Assembly (NCBI GenBank): GCA_046349935.1
Contig: JAXMBK010000003.1
Coordinates: 1,178,001 to 1,242,000, forward strand
DNA: 64,000 nt
Direction of reading: 5' to 3'
DNA from: CAIXSC01 sp046349935
Lineage (GTDB): Bacteria > Planctomycetota > Planctomycetia > Pirellulales > Pirellulaceae
Below, in pieces: positions 26,735 through 35,517 of the stretch (the stretch's first letter is position 1; the number at the start of each line of letters is the position of its first letter). The translations under genes were made by a program, and so were the position numbers. Under the pieces are notes generated by a model. That model was given only the letters and a program-made list of their open reading frames with translations, was not told where the DNA came from and searched no databases.

Positions 26735-29700
26735 CTAGCGCGGCGTCGGCGTCGGCGTCGGCGGAGTTTCGTCCGGAGCTGGCAGGTCCGATGGTCGCAG
26801 CACCACGATCAGGCCCTGACTCATGCCGACGACCAGATGCCGTCCTTCGGGCGAGTACACCAGCCCGTTGGGTTGCACGAGCGGCATGGAATTCGTCTTT
26901 TGCGGCGGTTCGCTCCACTGCCACAGGTTCACGAGTCCGTCCCAACCCGACGTCGCGAATGTCTTCCCCGAGGGATGAAGAGCGATTCCCAGCGAATGTC
27001 CCAAGTGCCCCTCGATGCTTTGCGCGGCGCCCGTTTGCAGATTCCACACCCAGAGCGTCGGCCCCGACCTGTCGCTCGTCGCCAGCAGGTGCGACTCGTC
27101 GGGCGTAAACGCCAATGAAGTGAACTGCGAGCGGCCGCGGAAACTGCGCACGCGTCGTCCGGTCGCCGTTTCGATTAACTGCACGGTCTTGTCTTCCCCG
27201 CCGCTGGCCAGCCACTTTCCATCGCGACTGAACGCCACCGGACGGACGACGCCCACGTGCCAACGAATGGGCGCCGCCGGTTGGCCGCTTTCGACGTCCC
27301 ATACATTGACTTCCCCCGTGCGACCGCCTGCCGCCAGCATTCGTCCGTCCGGACTAAACGTCAGCAGTGCGGGCTCGGAGGAATACCCCGACAGTTCGCG
27401 TTCCAGCCGCCCGCTCGCCACGTCCCAAATACGCAATAGCCCGTCGATGGAGCCGGTCGCGAGCCGCCGCGAATCGGGACTGAACTTTGCACACCACACC
27501 TCTCGCTCGTGGCCTGCGAGAACGTGCGTCGGGGCCCCGGTCGACGGCAGACTGGCGTCCGCCAGATCCCACAGGAAGGCCTGGGAGTTCGTGTCCCCGG
27601 AGGCCAACCAGCGCCCGTCGGGACTCACGTCGACGGTCAAAACGAGCCCCTGATGGCCGGTCGACGTCTCCTTCACCAGCGGTTCGTCGATCGACAGTCG
27701 CACGATGTAGGGGCGATCTACTTCCGAGGAAAGGGCGAAGACGCTCCGACCGTCGCGCGCGACGCATCCGAACAGCGCACCGCGGACAAGTTCCGGCAGT
27801 TCACGGCGACCGACCTTGGCGCCATCGTCCAGGTTCCACCAAACGGCGCCGAAAGGCCGATCAGCCCCCACCTCGTGCGGCGCCGCCGCCAACTCAGTTC
27901 CATCCGCCGTGAACCCCAACGCTCCGCCGCCCGGCGACTCGATCGACCTCAAGATCTGCCAGTCTTCGACGTTCCACACGACCACGCGCTGCTCGTCGGC
28001 GGCTGCAAATCGTTTTCCGTCCGCCGAGAACGCCGCTCCACGGACTCGTCCGTCGTGTTCGCGCAGGACCTGCACCAACTCCCCTTTTTCCCAGGACCAA
28101 ACGCGCACCACTCCGTTCAGACCTGCGCCCGCCAACAGTCGACCGTCGTCGGAAAACACCAACTGTTCGATGCCGTCGTCGAATTGTGCCAATGTGGACG
28201 AACCGCCGTCCCGCCATTCAAACACCTCCACGATTCCGCGAGAGCCGCTGACGACGATGCGTCGATCATCGGCGGAGAACACGGTCGTCCACAGATCGCT
28301 GAGACTCGTGGCGAATGACGCCGCCGTCTCGCCGGTTCGACAGTCCCACACGCGCAGTTCCCCGAGCGAGCTACCGCAGGCGAAGTAGCGGCCGTCGTGA
28401 GAGAAGTCGCCGCGAAAGGCGCGTCCCTCATGGCCGCTTAGTCGTTGGACGAGCCGCCCGGAGGCGTCGTACAGTAAGACGACTTCGCCCATCGGCGCCG
28501 CGAGCCGCTGTTCGTCGTTGGACTTCGACAACCAGTGAGCGCGGTTTGGTTCGGGAACGAGATGCCTCCGGTCGGCGAGCACCGCCGCGACCCCCGCGGG
28601 CAGCGAATCTCCGACTCGGCGGGCGCGCCACACCGCCGTCGACAAGTCGTCCGCTTGCCAGGCGTCGAGCGGCGACGGGCGTTGGGCCAATTGTTCGGAG
28701 GTCGGGATGGGCGGCGGCGACCAGCCAGCGGGCGGCGATTGGGGCGACGTCCCCAGCGGAGGACGTGCGGGGAGTTCTGCCGGTGACAGACGCATCAAGA
28801 CGCCCGCACCGGCGCCGATGACGGCGATCGCCGCCAGCAGCGTCACGGCGGCGCGCGCCGCCTTGCTCGTCGTCAACCATGATCCTGCCTGCGGCTTTGT
28901 GTTCGAAAAGGGCGTCTCCAGCGGGGTTTGGCCGGCTCGCATCTGAGCGAGGCACTTTTCGAATCGTCGCGACAACTCGGCGGCCGTCTGAAATCGTTGT
29001 GCGGGATCTTTGGCATGCAGCCGAGCAATGATGTTTTCAAGCCACGCGGGGATCGCCGGATTGACTTCGCGAATCGCGCGCGGCGCGTCTTCGCTCACCC
29101 GCTTGAGGACCGCCAGCGGCGTGGAGGCGCGGAACGGCGGATGGCCTGTTGCAAGCGCATAGAGGACGCTGCCCAGACTAAACAAATCGCTGCGCGCGTC
29201 GACCGCTTCCCCCTCCGCCTGCTCGGGCGACATGTACAACGGCGTGCCGGCGATGTGGCCGCTGCGCGTCAGACTGGCATCGTCGGCCGCCCGCGCCAGG
29301 CCAAAGTCGGTGATCCGTACGCGCTCTTCGCCGTCCTCCAGCAGAATGTTCGCAGGCTTGATGTCGCGGTGAATCAGTCCTTGCCGGTGCGCTGCCGCCA
29401 GTCCCGCAGCGATCTGCATGCCGATGCGCACGATCTCCTCGACGGCAAGCGGCCCAACTGCATCCAGCTTCTGCTGCAAAGTCCGTCCCTGCACATACTG
29501 CATGACAAGGTAGGGAACGGGGCCGGCATCCTCGACGGCGTAAATGGCGATCACGTTCTCATGCGTCACGGCCGCGGCCGCGCGCGCTTCGCGCACAAAG
29601 CGGCTGCGCGCCGCGTCGGTCGTCGCCAACTGCGGCGCTAGCGCCTTGATCGCCACCGCGCGCTGCAGTTTTTCGTCGAACGCGCGAAACACGACGCTCA

Positions 29701-30043
29701 TCCCCCCCTGCCCCAACACTTCCGACACTTCGTAGTGCGCCAAACGCCCTTGCGATTTCGCGTTGCGCGAGGGTTCAAGAAAGTCGATCTTGAACTCGCG
29801 CGACGCGTCGGCGTCGAGCGGCTCGGAGGAAGACGCGGACGCAGAGCCGCCGACCAACACGTAGACCGGTTTGTCCAAAAGTCGGTCTTCACGTTCGTGG
29901 ACGTCGAGCAGGGCCTGAAGGCGGAGGCGCAACGTCGCATCGCCAGCGCACGCCGACTCCAGATACTGCGCCCGCTTCTCGATGTCGGCAATGTCGGCCG
30001 CTTCCAGAAAGATCTGCTTAAGTCGTGGCAAGTCGATGGACAT
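26735..30043 (-). CDS. Ser/Thr protein kinase with C-terminal WD40 repeats
   Basis: The 1,102-residue protein has a Hanks kinase domain (about residues 104-365: VLGQGGMSVVFRAFD, AIKAL, HRDIKPANILLEDG, DFGLARA), one transmembrane helix near 400 (AAVTLLAAIAVIGAGAGVLM) and a WD40 beta-propeller region (about 490-1100) with repeats like HDGRVRGAAFSADGKRFAAA and HEREVWCAKFSPDSRRLATG. The ATG at 30043 is chosen because the upstream extension overlaps the sigma factor gene in another frame. Sigma factor-kinase pairs of this type are common in planctomycetes, where the kinase is thought to control or report to the ECF sigma factor. Confidence 0.93.
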   Translation of the reverse strand: MSIDLPRLKQIFLEAADIADIEKRAQYLESACAGDATLRLRLQALLDVHEREDRLLDKPVYVLVGGSASASSSEPLDADASREFKIDFLEPSRNAKSQGRLAHYEVSEVLGQGGMSVVFRAFDEKLQRAVAIKALAPQLATTDAARSRFVREARAAAAVTHENVIAIYAVEDAGPVPYLVMQYVQGRTLQQKLDAVGPLAVEEIVRIGMQIAAGLAAAHRQGLIHRDIKPANILLEDGEERVRITDFGLARAADDASLTRSGHIAGTPLYMSPEQAEGEAVDARSDLFSLGSVLYALATGHPPFRASTPLAVLKRVSEDAPRAIREVNPAIPAWLENIIARLHAKDPAQRFQTAAELSRRFEKCLAQMRAGQTPLETPFSNTKPQAGSWLTTSKAARAAVTLLAAIAVIGAGAGVLMRLSPAELPARPPLGTSPQSPPAGWSPPPIPTSEQLAQRPSPLDAWQADDLSTAVWRARRVGDSLPAGVAAVLADRRHLVPEPNRAHWLSKSNDEQRLAAPMGEVVLLYDASGRLVQRLSGHEGRAFRGDFSHDGRYFACGSSLGELRVWDCRTGETAASFATSLSDLWTTVFSADDRRIVVSGSRGIVEVFEWRDGGSSTLAQFDDGIEQLVFSDDGRLLAGAGLNGVVRVWSWEKGELVQVLREHDGRVRGAAFSADGKRFAAADEQRVVVWNVEDWQILRSIESPGGGALGFTADGTELAAAPHEVGADRPFGAVWWNLDDGAKVGRRELPELVRGALFGCVARDGRSVFALSSEVDRPYIVRLSIDEPLVKETSTGHQGLVLTVDVSPDGRWLASGDTNSQAFLWDLADASLPSTGAPTHVLAGHEREVWCAKFSPDSRRLATGSIDGLLRIWDVASGRLERELSGYSSEPALLTFSPDGRMLAAGGRTGEVNVWDVESGQPAAPIRWHVGVVRPVAFSRDGKWLASGGEDKTVQLIETATGRRVRSFRGRSQFTSLAFTPDESHLLATSDRSGPTLWVWNLQTGAAQSIEGHLGHSLGIALHPSGKTFATSGWDGLVNLWQWSEPPQKTNSMPLVQPNGLVYSPEGRHLVVGMSQGLIVVLRPSDLPAPDETPPTPTPTPR

Positions 30044-30087
30044 GGCGTGAGACGGAAAGAGGGTTGACGCGAAGAATGGAGGCCACG

Positions 30088-30657
30088 TTATGGCGACGAG
30101 AAGGAAGGATCGAGGCTGCAACGCAGCCAAGCGCGAGCGAAGGTCCAATGGCGATAGGCCGTCGCACGTGATATGCCGAGCATTTCGGCCGCTTGCTCCA
30201 TCGACAAGCCCGCGAAGAAGTGCAGATGGACGATCTCCGCGGCCTGAGGATCGTCGCGCGTTAACTGATTGAGCGCTTCGTCGAGCGCCAGAAGATCGTC
30301 GTCGACGCCGGCGTCCGCGACATCGTCGTCGCGCAGCTCGACGCGTCCCCGACCGCCTCCATGCCGCAATCGCTGCTTGCGGCGGGCGTTGTCGATCAGG
30401 ATGCGCCGCATGGCTCGAGCAGCCGCTCCGAAGAAGTGGCCGCGGCTGTTCCAATGTCGCTCGTGCGACGCATCCACCAGCCGCAAATAGGCCTCGTGCA
30501 CCAACGCCGTCGCCTGCAATGTTTGGCCCGATCGTTCTCGCTCCAGCCAATGCACGGCCAATCGGCGCAGCTCGGCATAAACCAGCGGCAGCAACTGTTC
30601 GGCAGCCGCCGGGTCTCCCCCTTCAATGCGAGACAGAATCCGAGTGACATCCGACAT
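30088..30657 (-). CDS. ECF sigma factor (TIGR02999-like planctomycete group)
   Basis: The 189-residue protein begins MSDVTRILSRIEGGDPAAAE, continues with sigma-2 (LLPLVYAELRRLAVHWLERE, ATALVHEAYLRLVD, RGHFFGAAARAMRRILIDNA) and ends with a sigma-4 helix-turn-helix (LSMEQAAEMLGISRATAYRH). It directs RNA polymerase to a specific promoter set. The ATG at 30657 gives the standard N-terminus. The kinase-WD40 gene starts 44 bases downstream, so the two are probably one transcription unit. No anti-sigma factor is seen. Confidence 0.94.
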   Translation of the reverse strand: MSDVTRILSRIEGGDPAAAEQLLPLVYAELRRLAVHWLERERSGQTLQATALVHEAYLRLVDASHERHWNSRGHFFGAAARAMRRILIDNARRKQRLRHGGGRGRVELRDDDVADAGVDDDLLALDEALNQLTRDDPQAAEIVHLHFFAGLSMEQAAEMLGISRATAYRHWTFARAWLRCSLDPSFSSP

Positions 30658-30877
30658 AACGGGTGCGCAGGATAACGCGCCGGCAACGTGACTCCAAATC
30701 GCCGTTCGCGTCGTCATTTCCGACACTTTTTTTGCTGAACTCGACGACCGCCGCTGGTCGATCCACGAGGAATAACCAGCATAACCGGCAACTGCCGCAA
30801 TGCACACGCCGGCCGAAGATCCCCCAAGTCCCCCAAACCTCTGCCCAATGTCGCCCTAAATCAGAATCGTCCGATCC
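30658..30877. other. Divergent intergenic region between sigma factor and porin genes
   Basis: This 220-base region separates two divergent genes. It contains a T8 run near 30726 but no hairpin before it, and no promoter that can be named. Confidence 0.35.
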
Positions 30878-32305
30878 ATGCACCTTCCGACGCGTTTACG
30901 CCTGCCCCCCGTCGCCGGCTTCTGCCGATTCGGCGCGTCCGCGTCCGTGCTCGCCTTCGTGGTTGGAACGCTTGTCGCGATCAGCTCAAGCGCCCAAGCT
31001 CAGTCGCAAGTCGAACCGCTGCCATCCGTTCGCGACGAGTACTTTGAGGGGGCCGAACCGACGTTTATCGCCGAGCCCGACTTCGCGTACGGCGGCGCCT
31101 GGAATGCGGACGCCCAGCCGCAGTGGTCGTCGAATGGCAACTGGGAAGCGCCGTCGGCGCCCAGCGGCCTGTTGACGCTCGATACGCCGCTGATGAGCAA
31201 CTTGCTCAACTTCCAAAACATGCAAACCCGCAAGGAAGCCGACCTGATCCTGAATCAGGCATACTATGACGAAATGACGTTCATCGTCGGCGGTCAGTTG
31301 CGGGCGAGCGGCATTTTTGCGAGTACGAATCAGGCGAACAAGTTTCCGTACCAGGGACGCTTTCCCACCGACTTCACCGGAACCACCGCCAGCGACTTGC
31401 GCCTGTTGCAGGGCAACGTCGCCGGCGCGATGCACGTCTCGCCGTGGATTTCCGGCTACTTCGAAACGCTGTTTTCCGACGTCTTTACCTTTCCCGACTT
31501 CAAGCAGGGCAGCTTTCAGGTGCGGCAGGCTTACGTGACGGTCGGGAACTTTGACGAGTCGCCTTTCTATGGATACATCGGCAAGAAGAACGTGGGCTTC
31601 GGCGACATGCGGTCGCTGAGCCCGTTCACGCAGGCCATGACCTGGCACTATTTCGCGGCCCTCGCGGAAGGCGGCGGAATCGGGTTTCGCAGCCACGGAT
31701 TCGACCTCACCGTCGCCGCGCTCAACAGCGGCCGAGGCATTCGAGTGACTCGAGCGGGCGACAAAGGACACTTAGGCAACTTCGCGGCCAACGCCAGCTA
31801 CACTTGGACCAGCGACGCCGGCGACCTCGAATGGCAACTCGGCGGCGGGTATCTCGACGGCACGATCTACAACTTGGCCGTGCCCGACCACGTCAACTTC
31901 AACGCAGTCGGCCCGTACAATCCCGCGTGGGACGTGAATGCCAACCTACGCTGGGGCCGATTCCTTGTCAGCGGCGAGTACGTGCAGACCGTCGATCCGT
32001 GGCCCAGCACCAATCATGCAGTGATCGCCTATCGCGTCGAAGGCGCCGTCTTGCACGCGATCCGCGTTACGCCCGCCAAGACGTCGATCAGTTGGAGCGA
32101 AGGGATTCAGGGCCCCGCCGGCTCGGAGTTTGAATTCAACCGCCAACTGGTCCTCGGCACCGAACTGGTCTTCACGCCGAACGTGCGGTTGGCCTTGGAG
32201 TACGTCCGCAGCAGCGGCTTCGCGCCGCTCATCAACATCGCCACCGTCAGCGATCGCGGCGTCGTACAAAACACGGCGCTCGTCGGCCTGACGGTCGTGT
32301 TCTAA
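30878..32305 (+). CDS. Outer-membrane porin-like beta-barrel (LbtU/DUF3573-like)
   Basis: The 475-residue protein has a long signal peptide (about residues 1-42, ending SSAQAQ), a region with many alternating hydrophobic strands and a C-terminal hydrophobic-aromatic end TVVF, typical of outer-membrane beta-barrels. The segments RQAYVTVGNFDESPFYGYIG and KKNVGFGDMRS resemble the LbtU siderophore-porin / DUF3573 family. It probably forms a passive or ligand-specific outer-membrane channel. The gene is divergent from the sigma factor, and a repeat copy starts 3 bases after its TAA. Confidence 0.8.
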   Translation: MHLPTRLRLPPVAGFCRFGASASVLAFVVGTLVAISSSAQAQSQVEPLPSVRDEYFEGAEPTFIAEPDFAYGGAWNADAQPQWSSNGNWEAPSAPSGLLTLDTPLMSNLLNFQNMQTRKEADLILNQAYYDEMTFIVGGQLRASGIFASTNQANKFPYQGRFPTDFTGTTASDLRLLQGNVAGAMHVSPWISGYFETLFSDVFTFPDFKQGSFQVRQAYVTVGNFDESPFYGYIGKKNVGFGDMRSLSPFTQAMTWHYFAALAEGGGIGFRSHGFDLTVAALNSGRGIRVTRAGDKGHLGNFAANASYTWTSDAGDLEWQLGGGYLDGTIYNLAVPDHVNFNAVGPYNPAWDVNANLRWGRFLVSGEYVQTVDPWPSTNHAVIAYRVEGAVLHAIRVTPAKTSISWSEGIQGPAGSEFEFNRQLVLGTELVFTPNVRLALEYVRSSGFAPLINIATVSDRGVVQNTALVGLTVVF

Positions 32306-32307
32306 CC

Positions 32308-32330
32308 GTAGAACAGGCTTCCAGCCTGTT
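32308..32330 (+). repeat. Solo copy of the CAGGCTTCCAGCCTG palindrome
   Basis: The copy GTAGAACAGGCTTCCAGCC... begins 3 bases after the porin stop codon. It has no nearby inverted partner. Confidence 0.88.
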
Positions 32331-32356
32331 GATCGTCGTCGACCGCACGATCGTCG

Positions 32357-32376
32357 TGGACCGCTCCGTCGGTCCA
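32357..32376. repeat. GGACCG-type palindrome
   Basis: TGGACCGCTCCGTCGGTCCA is an imperfect palindrome. Its reverse complement closely matches copies at 59479-59500 and 63415-63434. Confidence 0.8.
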
Positions 32377-32476
32377 TCTCCAGGCGCAAGAAATCGTACA
32401 AGTCGCCGCGTACCGTGGCTGCAGTCGTAACAGTGATCTGTGTTACGTTGGATCGCAGAGCGATCCACGACCTTGG

Positions 32477-33847
32477 TCACAGCCTCTCGAGTCGGATGTA
32501 CAGGCCGCCCACGGGCCTTAGCGACATGCGGGGGTCGAGCAGCGGTTCGTTTTGGCCGGCGGCGGGGGAAAGGCGAAAACGCTGCAACAGTTGGGCGGTG
32601 AAGAGGGTCATTTCGAGCGTTGCGAGTCCTTGGCCGATGCACGCCCGCGGTCCGGCGCCGAAGGGCAGGTACGCGCAGTGCGGAATGGATTCAGCGCGCC
32701 CCGGCGCGAAGCGGTCGGGATCGAACTTCTGCGGATCGGGAAACCACCGCTGGTCGTGATGCACGGTGTATGTCATCACTCGCGCGAGCGACCCAGCGGG
32801 CAGATGCCAACCGCCGATCTCGACGTCCTGAGTCGCCTCGCGCGCGACCAAGCCCACCGCGGGCGGGTAGCGCCGCAGCGTCTCCTTGATCACTCGCGAC
32901 AAGTATTCCAATTGCGGCACGTCTTCGTACGTCGGCTCACGCTTGCCGATCACTTTCTGCACCTCCGCGGCGGCGCGCTGAGCCGCCTCGGGATGCGTCG
33001 CCAAGGCCCAACCGATCCAGGTCAAGCCGGCGGCCGTCGTATCGTGCCCCGCCAGAAAGAACGTCATGCACTGATCGCGCGCCTGCTCGTCGGTAAGTCC
33101 CTGCCCATCCCCCTCCTCGTCGACCGCCATCAGCAGCATCGAAAGGAGATCGCCGGCGTCGGCGCTCGAAGCCCGTCGCTCGGAAACGAACCGCCGCACC
33201 AACTGATCGAGCACCCCGATCGCTCGACGCTTTTCGGCCTTGCCCGGCAGCGGCAGCCAGTCCGGGAGCGTGAACGGCATGAACATCTCGCGCACGGCGA
33301 CTTCGGACAAAGTCCGCACTGCGCGCGAGATCTCTTCCGCTTCTCCGCGCAAGCTGGTCCCAAACAGCGCGCGACCCGTGATCTCCATGGTGAGCGACGT
33401 CATGCCTGCTTCAAAGTCGATATGCGAGGCGTCCGAGATCGACGTCCAGCGGTCGAGCAGTTCTCGGTTTGCGGCGACGATCGATCCGACATAGCGGCCG
33501 ATTCGCGACGGCTGAAACGCCGGCTGAACGAGCCGACGATGTCGGCGCCAGGTCTCCCCCTCGGTGATCAACAACCCGTCGCCGTTCCACTGCCGCAATA
33601 CCTCGATCGGCCGCTTCATGCGGATGAACGACTTGGCCTTGCCAATCAAGACTTCTTGGATCGCGTCCGGATGAAAGAACGTGTAGTCATGATACGGCCC
33701 GAACTGCATGTGCATCACGTCGCCGTACGTCTGTCGCGCCGACTCGTAGAAGCCCAGCAAGTCGCGCTGAATCTGTTTGGCGATCGGCAATCCGAAGAAG
33801 GGGCAAGGCGGCCCAGGCGGGCGAACGATCGTCGTCATGCAACACAT
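32477..33847 (-). CDS. Cytochrome P450
   Basis: The 456-residue mono-oxygenase shows the I-helix motif FFLAGHDTTA, the K-helix EXXR in KETLRRYPP, the PERF-like segment FDPDRFAPGR and the haem-binding loop FGAGPRACIGQG with the axial cysteine. The sequence resembles the CYP102/CYP4-like class used for fatty-acid or terpene oxidation. No reductase domain is fused, so it needs separate electron donors, and none is encoded nearby. An ATG 3 codons downstream (33838) is an alternative start. Substrate unknown. Confidence 0.95.
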   Translation of the reverse strand: MCCMTTIVRPPGPPCPFFGLPIAKQIQRDLLGFYESARQTYGDVMHMQFGPYHDYTFFHPDAIQEVLIGKAKSFIRMKRPIEVLRQWNGDGLLITEGETWRRHRRLVQPAFQPSRIGRYVGSIVAANRELLDRWTSISDASHIDFEAGMTSLTMEITGRALFGTSLRGEAEEISRAVRTLSEVAVREMFMPFTLPDWLPLPGKAEKRRAIGVLDQLVRRFVSERRASSADAGDLLSMLLMAVDEEGDGQGLTDEQARDQCMTFFLAGHDTTAAGLTWIGWALATHPEAAQRAAAEVQKVIGKREPTYEDVPQLEYLSRVIKETLRRYPPAVGLVAREATQDVEIGGWHLPAGSLARVMTYTVHHDQRWFPDPQKFDPDRFAPGRAESIPHCAYLPFGAGPRACIGQGLATLEMTLFTAQLLQRFRLSPAAGQNEPLLDPRMSLRPVGGLYIRLERL

Positions 33848-33872
33848 CCAGTCTTAATGGCTCGCCTGCCGC

Positions 33873-33963
33873 GTTTAACCCGCGCCGTAGGCGAGGGGGT
33901 GCGGCATCGTGCAATATGGAGGACTTCTTGTTGCTCGTCCTCGCCTTCGGCTGCGGGTTAAAC
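33873..33963. repeat. Long inverted repeat upstream of the P450 gene
   Basis: GTTTAACCCGCGCCGTAGGC at 33873 and, inverted, GCCTTCGGCTGCGGGTTAAAC ending at 33963 form imperfect arms of about 24 bases separated by about 42 bases. It lies between the P450 start and the end of the neighbouring DUF1501 gene and could fold into a large stem-loop. No T-tract follows. Confidence 0.75.
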
Positions 33964-33972
33964 GACGCACGG

Positions 33973-35517
33973 CTAACCTAGCAACTCGGAGCGCACTCGA
34001 CCGTCGCCGGCGACCGGGTGAGGGCGGCCGACGCCGTCATGTACGACTGAGTGAGCGTCGAAACCCAACAAGTGATAGGCGGTAGCTTGCATGTCCTTCG
34101 GCGTCATCGGCGCATCGGTCACGTCGCCGCCGATCGCGTCGGTGCGTCCCACCACTTTCCCTCGAGCGATTCCACCGCCGGCGAAGACCGACGAGTAGGC
34201 GCGAGACCAGTGATGCCGCGCTGCGCCGATCGGCTTCGAGTCGATCTGCGGAGTGCGTCCATGTTCGCTGGTGCACAACACCAGCGTTTCCTCGAGCAGC
34301 CCGCGTTGCTCCAGATCTTGGATCAGGGCCGTATACGCCTGATCGAAGACCGGCAAGAGGTACTGTTTCAGCCGCGGAAAGTGATTCGCATGCGTGTCCC
34401 AGACGCTGCCGCCGAACGGACCGAACGGATCCCAGAACACCGACACGAACTTGCACCCATTCTCGACCAGCCGGCGCGCCGCCAAACACGATTGGCCGAA
34501 CAACGTCGGACCATACGCCTCCTGCATGGCCGCCGACTCGCGCTGAATATCGAGCGCCTCGCGAACTCGCTGCGAAGTCAACAGCGACCACGCGCGCTGC
34601 TGCTGCCGATCCATCGCTTTGACCGACAGCGCCGAATCGACCAGCGGCTGCACTCGATTGAATTGGTCCAACAACAGCCGCCGCGTGTCGAGCCGCGACG
34701 TAGAAATGTCCGCCGGCAGTTGGCAGTGCGAGGCCAGTCGAAACGTGCCGGCGGTCGAGCCGCCGAACGGGTCGCGCACTTGCTCGGTCTGCCCATCCGT
34801 CAGCTTCGGGACGACCACCGTTCCGGTCCCCGTATAGTCCGTCCAAACCGGATCGTAGTCGGCGCCGAGGAACGAGGCGTAGGGGCCGGCGAGCGTCGGG
34901 AGGGTGCTTTTGGAACCGAACTGCCAGGGCAAGCCGATGTTCTTAGGAAGGTCCGACGTCGGTTCGCCCCGTCGCACTCGTTCCACGTCGCGCTGTCGCT
35001 CCAGGTAGTCGACGATCGACCCCAGGAAGGGACGATGCTGTGCGTCGCGCGGACTGGCCTCGATGGCCGGCGTGTACGTCATCATGCCGGTGAGCGCGTA
35101 CGCGACCCCGTGCAGCGGATAGGGATGCGTCATCGACCGCACGACCGTCAGCCGGTCCATGATCTTCGCGGTCCGCGGCAATCCCTCGCAAATCTCCACC
35201 CCCGGAACGTTCGTCGAGATGGCTTTCAGTTCCCCTTGCACCTCGGCCGGCGCCAGCGGCTTGGGGTCGAACGTTTCATGCTGCGGCGGCGAGCCGAACA
35301 AGAACAGCAGAATGCAGGCCTTCGCCCGACCGAAACCGGGCAGTTCGTTGGCAGCCGAATTCGCGCCCGCGGCCGACCTCTCCGCCGCGCGCAACGCGTC
35401 GCGTCGTTCAAGCGCGCTGAGACTCAGCCCCAAGCAGCTCACGGACCCGACATGCAAGAGGTCGCGTCGAGTGACTCCGTCGCACAGCCGCTTGGCCGAT
35501 CCCTGCAATCGCATCAT
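33973..35517 (-). CDS. DUF1501 protein
   Basis: The 514-residue product has an N-terminal TRRDLLHVGS twin-arginine-like leader and the DUF1501 core: LFLFGSPPQHETFDPKP, SMTHPYPLHGVAYALTG, LAARRLVENGCKFVSVFWDP, SEHGRTPQIDSKP and ARHHWSRAYSSVFAGGGI. Its ATG overlaps the stop codon of the preceding DUF1501 gene as ATGA, so the two are translationally coupled. Two different DUF1501 proteins in one operon suggest that they work as a pair. A long open frame upstream of the ATG is spurious. Confidence 0.94.
   Translation of the reverse strand: MMRLQGSAKRLCDGVTRRDLLHVGSVSCLGLSLSALERRDALRAAERSAAGANSAANELPGFGRAKACILLFLFGSPPQHETFDPKPLAPAEVQGELKAISTNVPGVEICEGLPRTAKIMDRLTVVRSMTHPYPLHGVAYALTGMMTYTPAIEASPRDAQHRPFLGSIVDYLERQRDVERVRRGEPTSDLPKNIGLPWQFGSKSTLPTLAGPYASFLGADYDPVWTDYTGTGTVVVPKLTDGQTEQVRDPFGGSTAGTFRLASHCQLPADISTSRLDTRRLLLDQFNRVQPLVDSALSVKAMDRQQQRAWSLLTSQRVREALDIQRESAAMQEAYGPTLFGQSCLAARRLVENGCKFVSVFWDPFGPFGGSVWDTHANHFPRLKQYLLPVFDQAYTALIQDLEQRGLLEETLVLCTSEHGRTPQIDSKPIGAARHHWSRAYSSVFAGGGIARGKVVGRTDAIGGDVTDAPMTPKDMQATAYHLLGFDAHSVVHDGVGRPHPVAGDGRVRSELLG

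Noticed and set aside
30720..30735. T-run near 30726 as part of a terminator
   Set aside because: No stem precedes it on either strand, and it lies between divergent genes.
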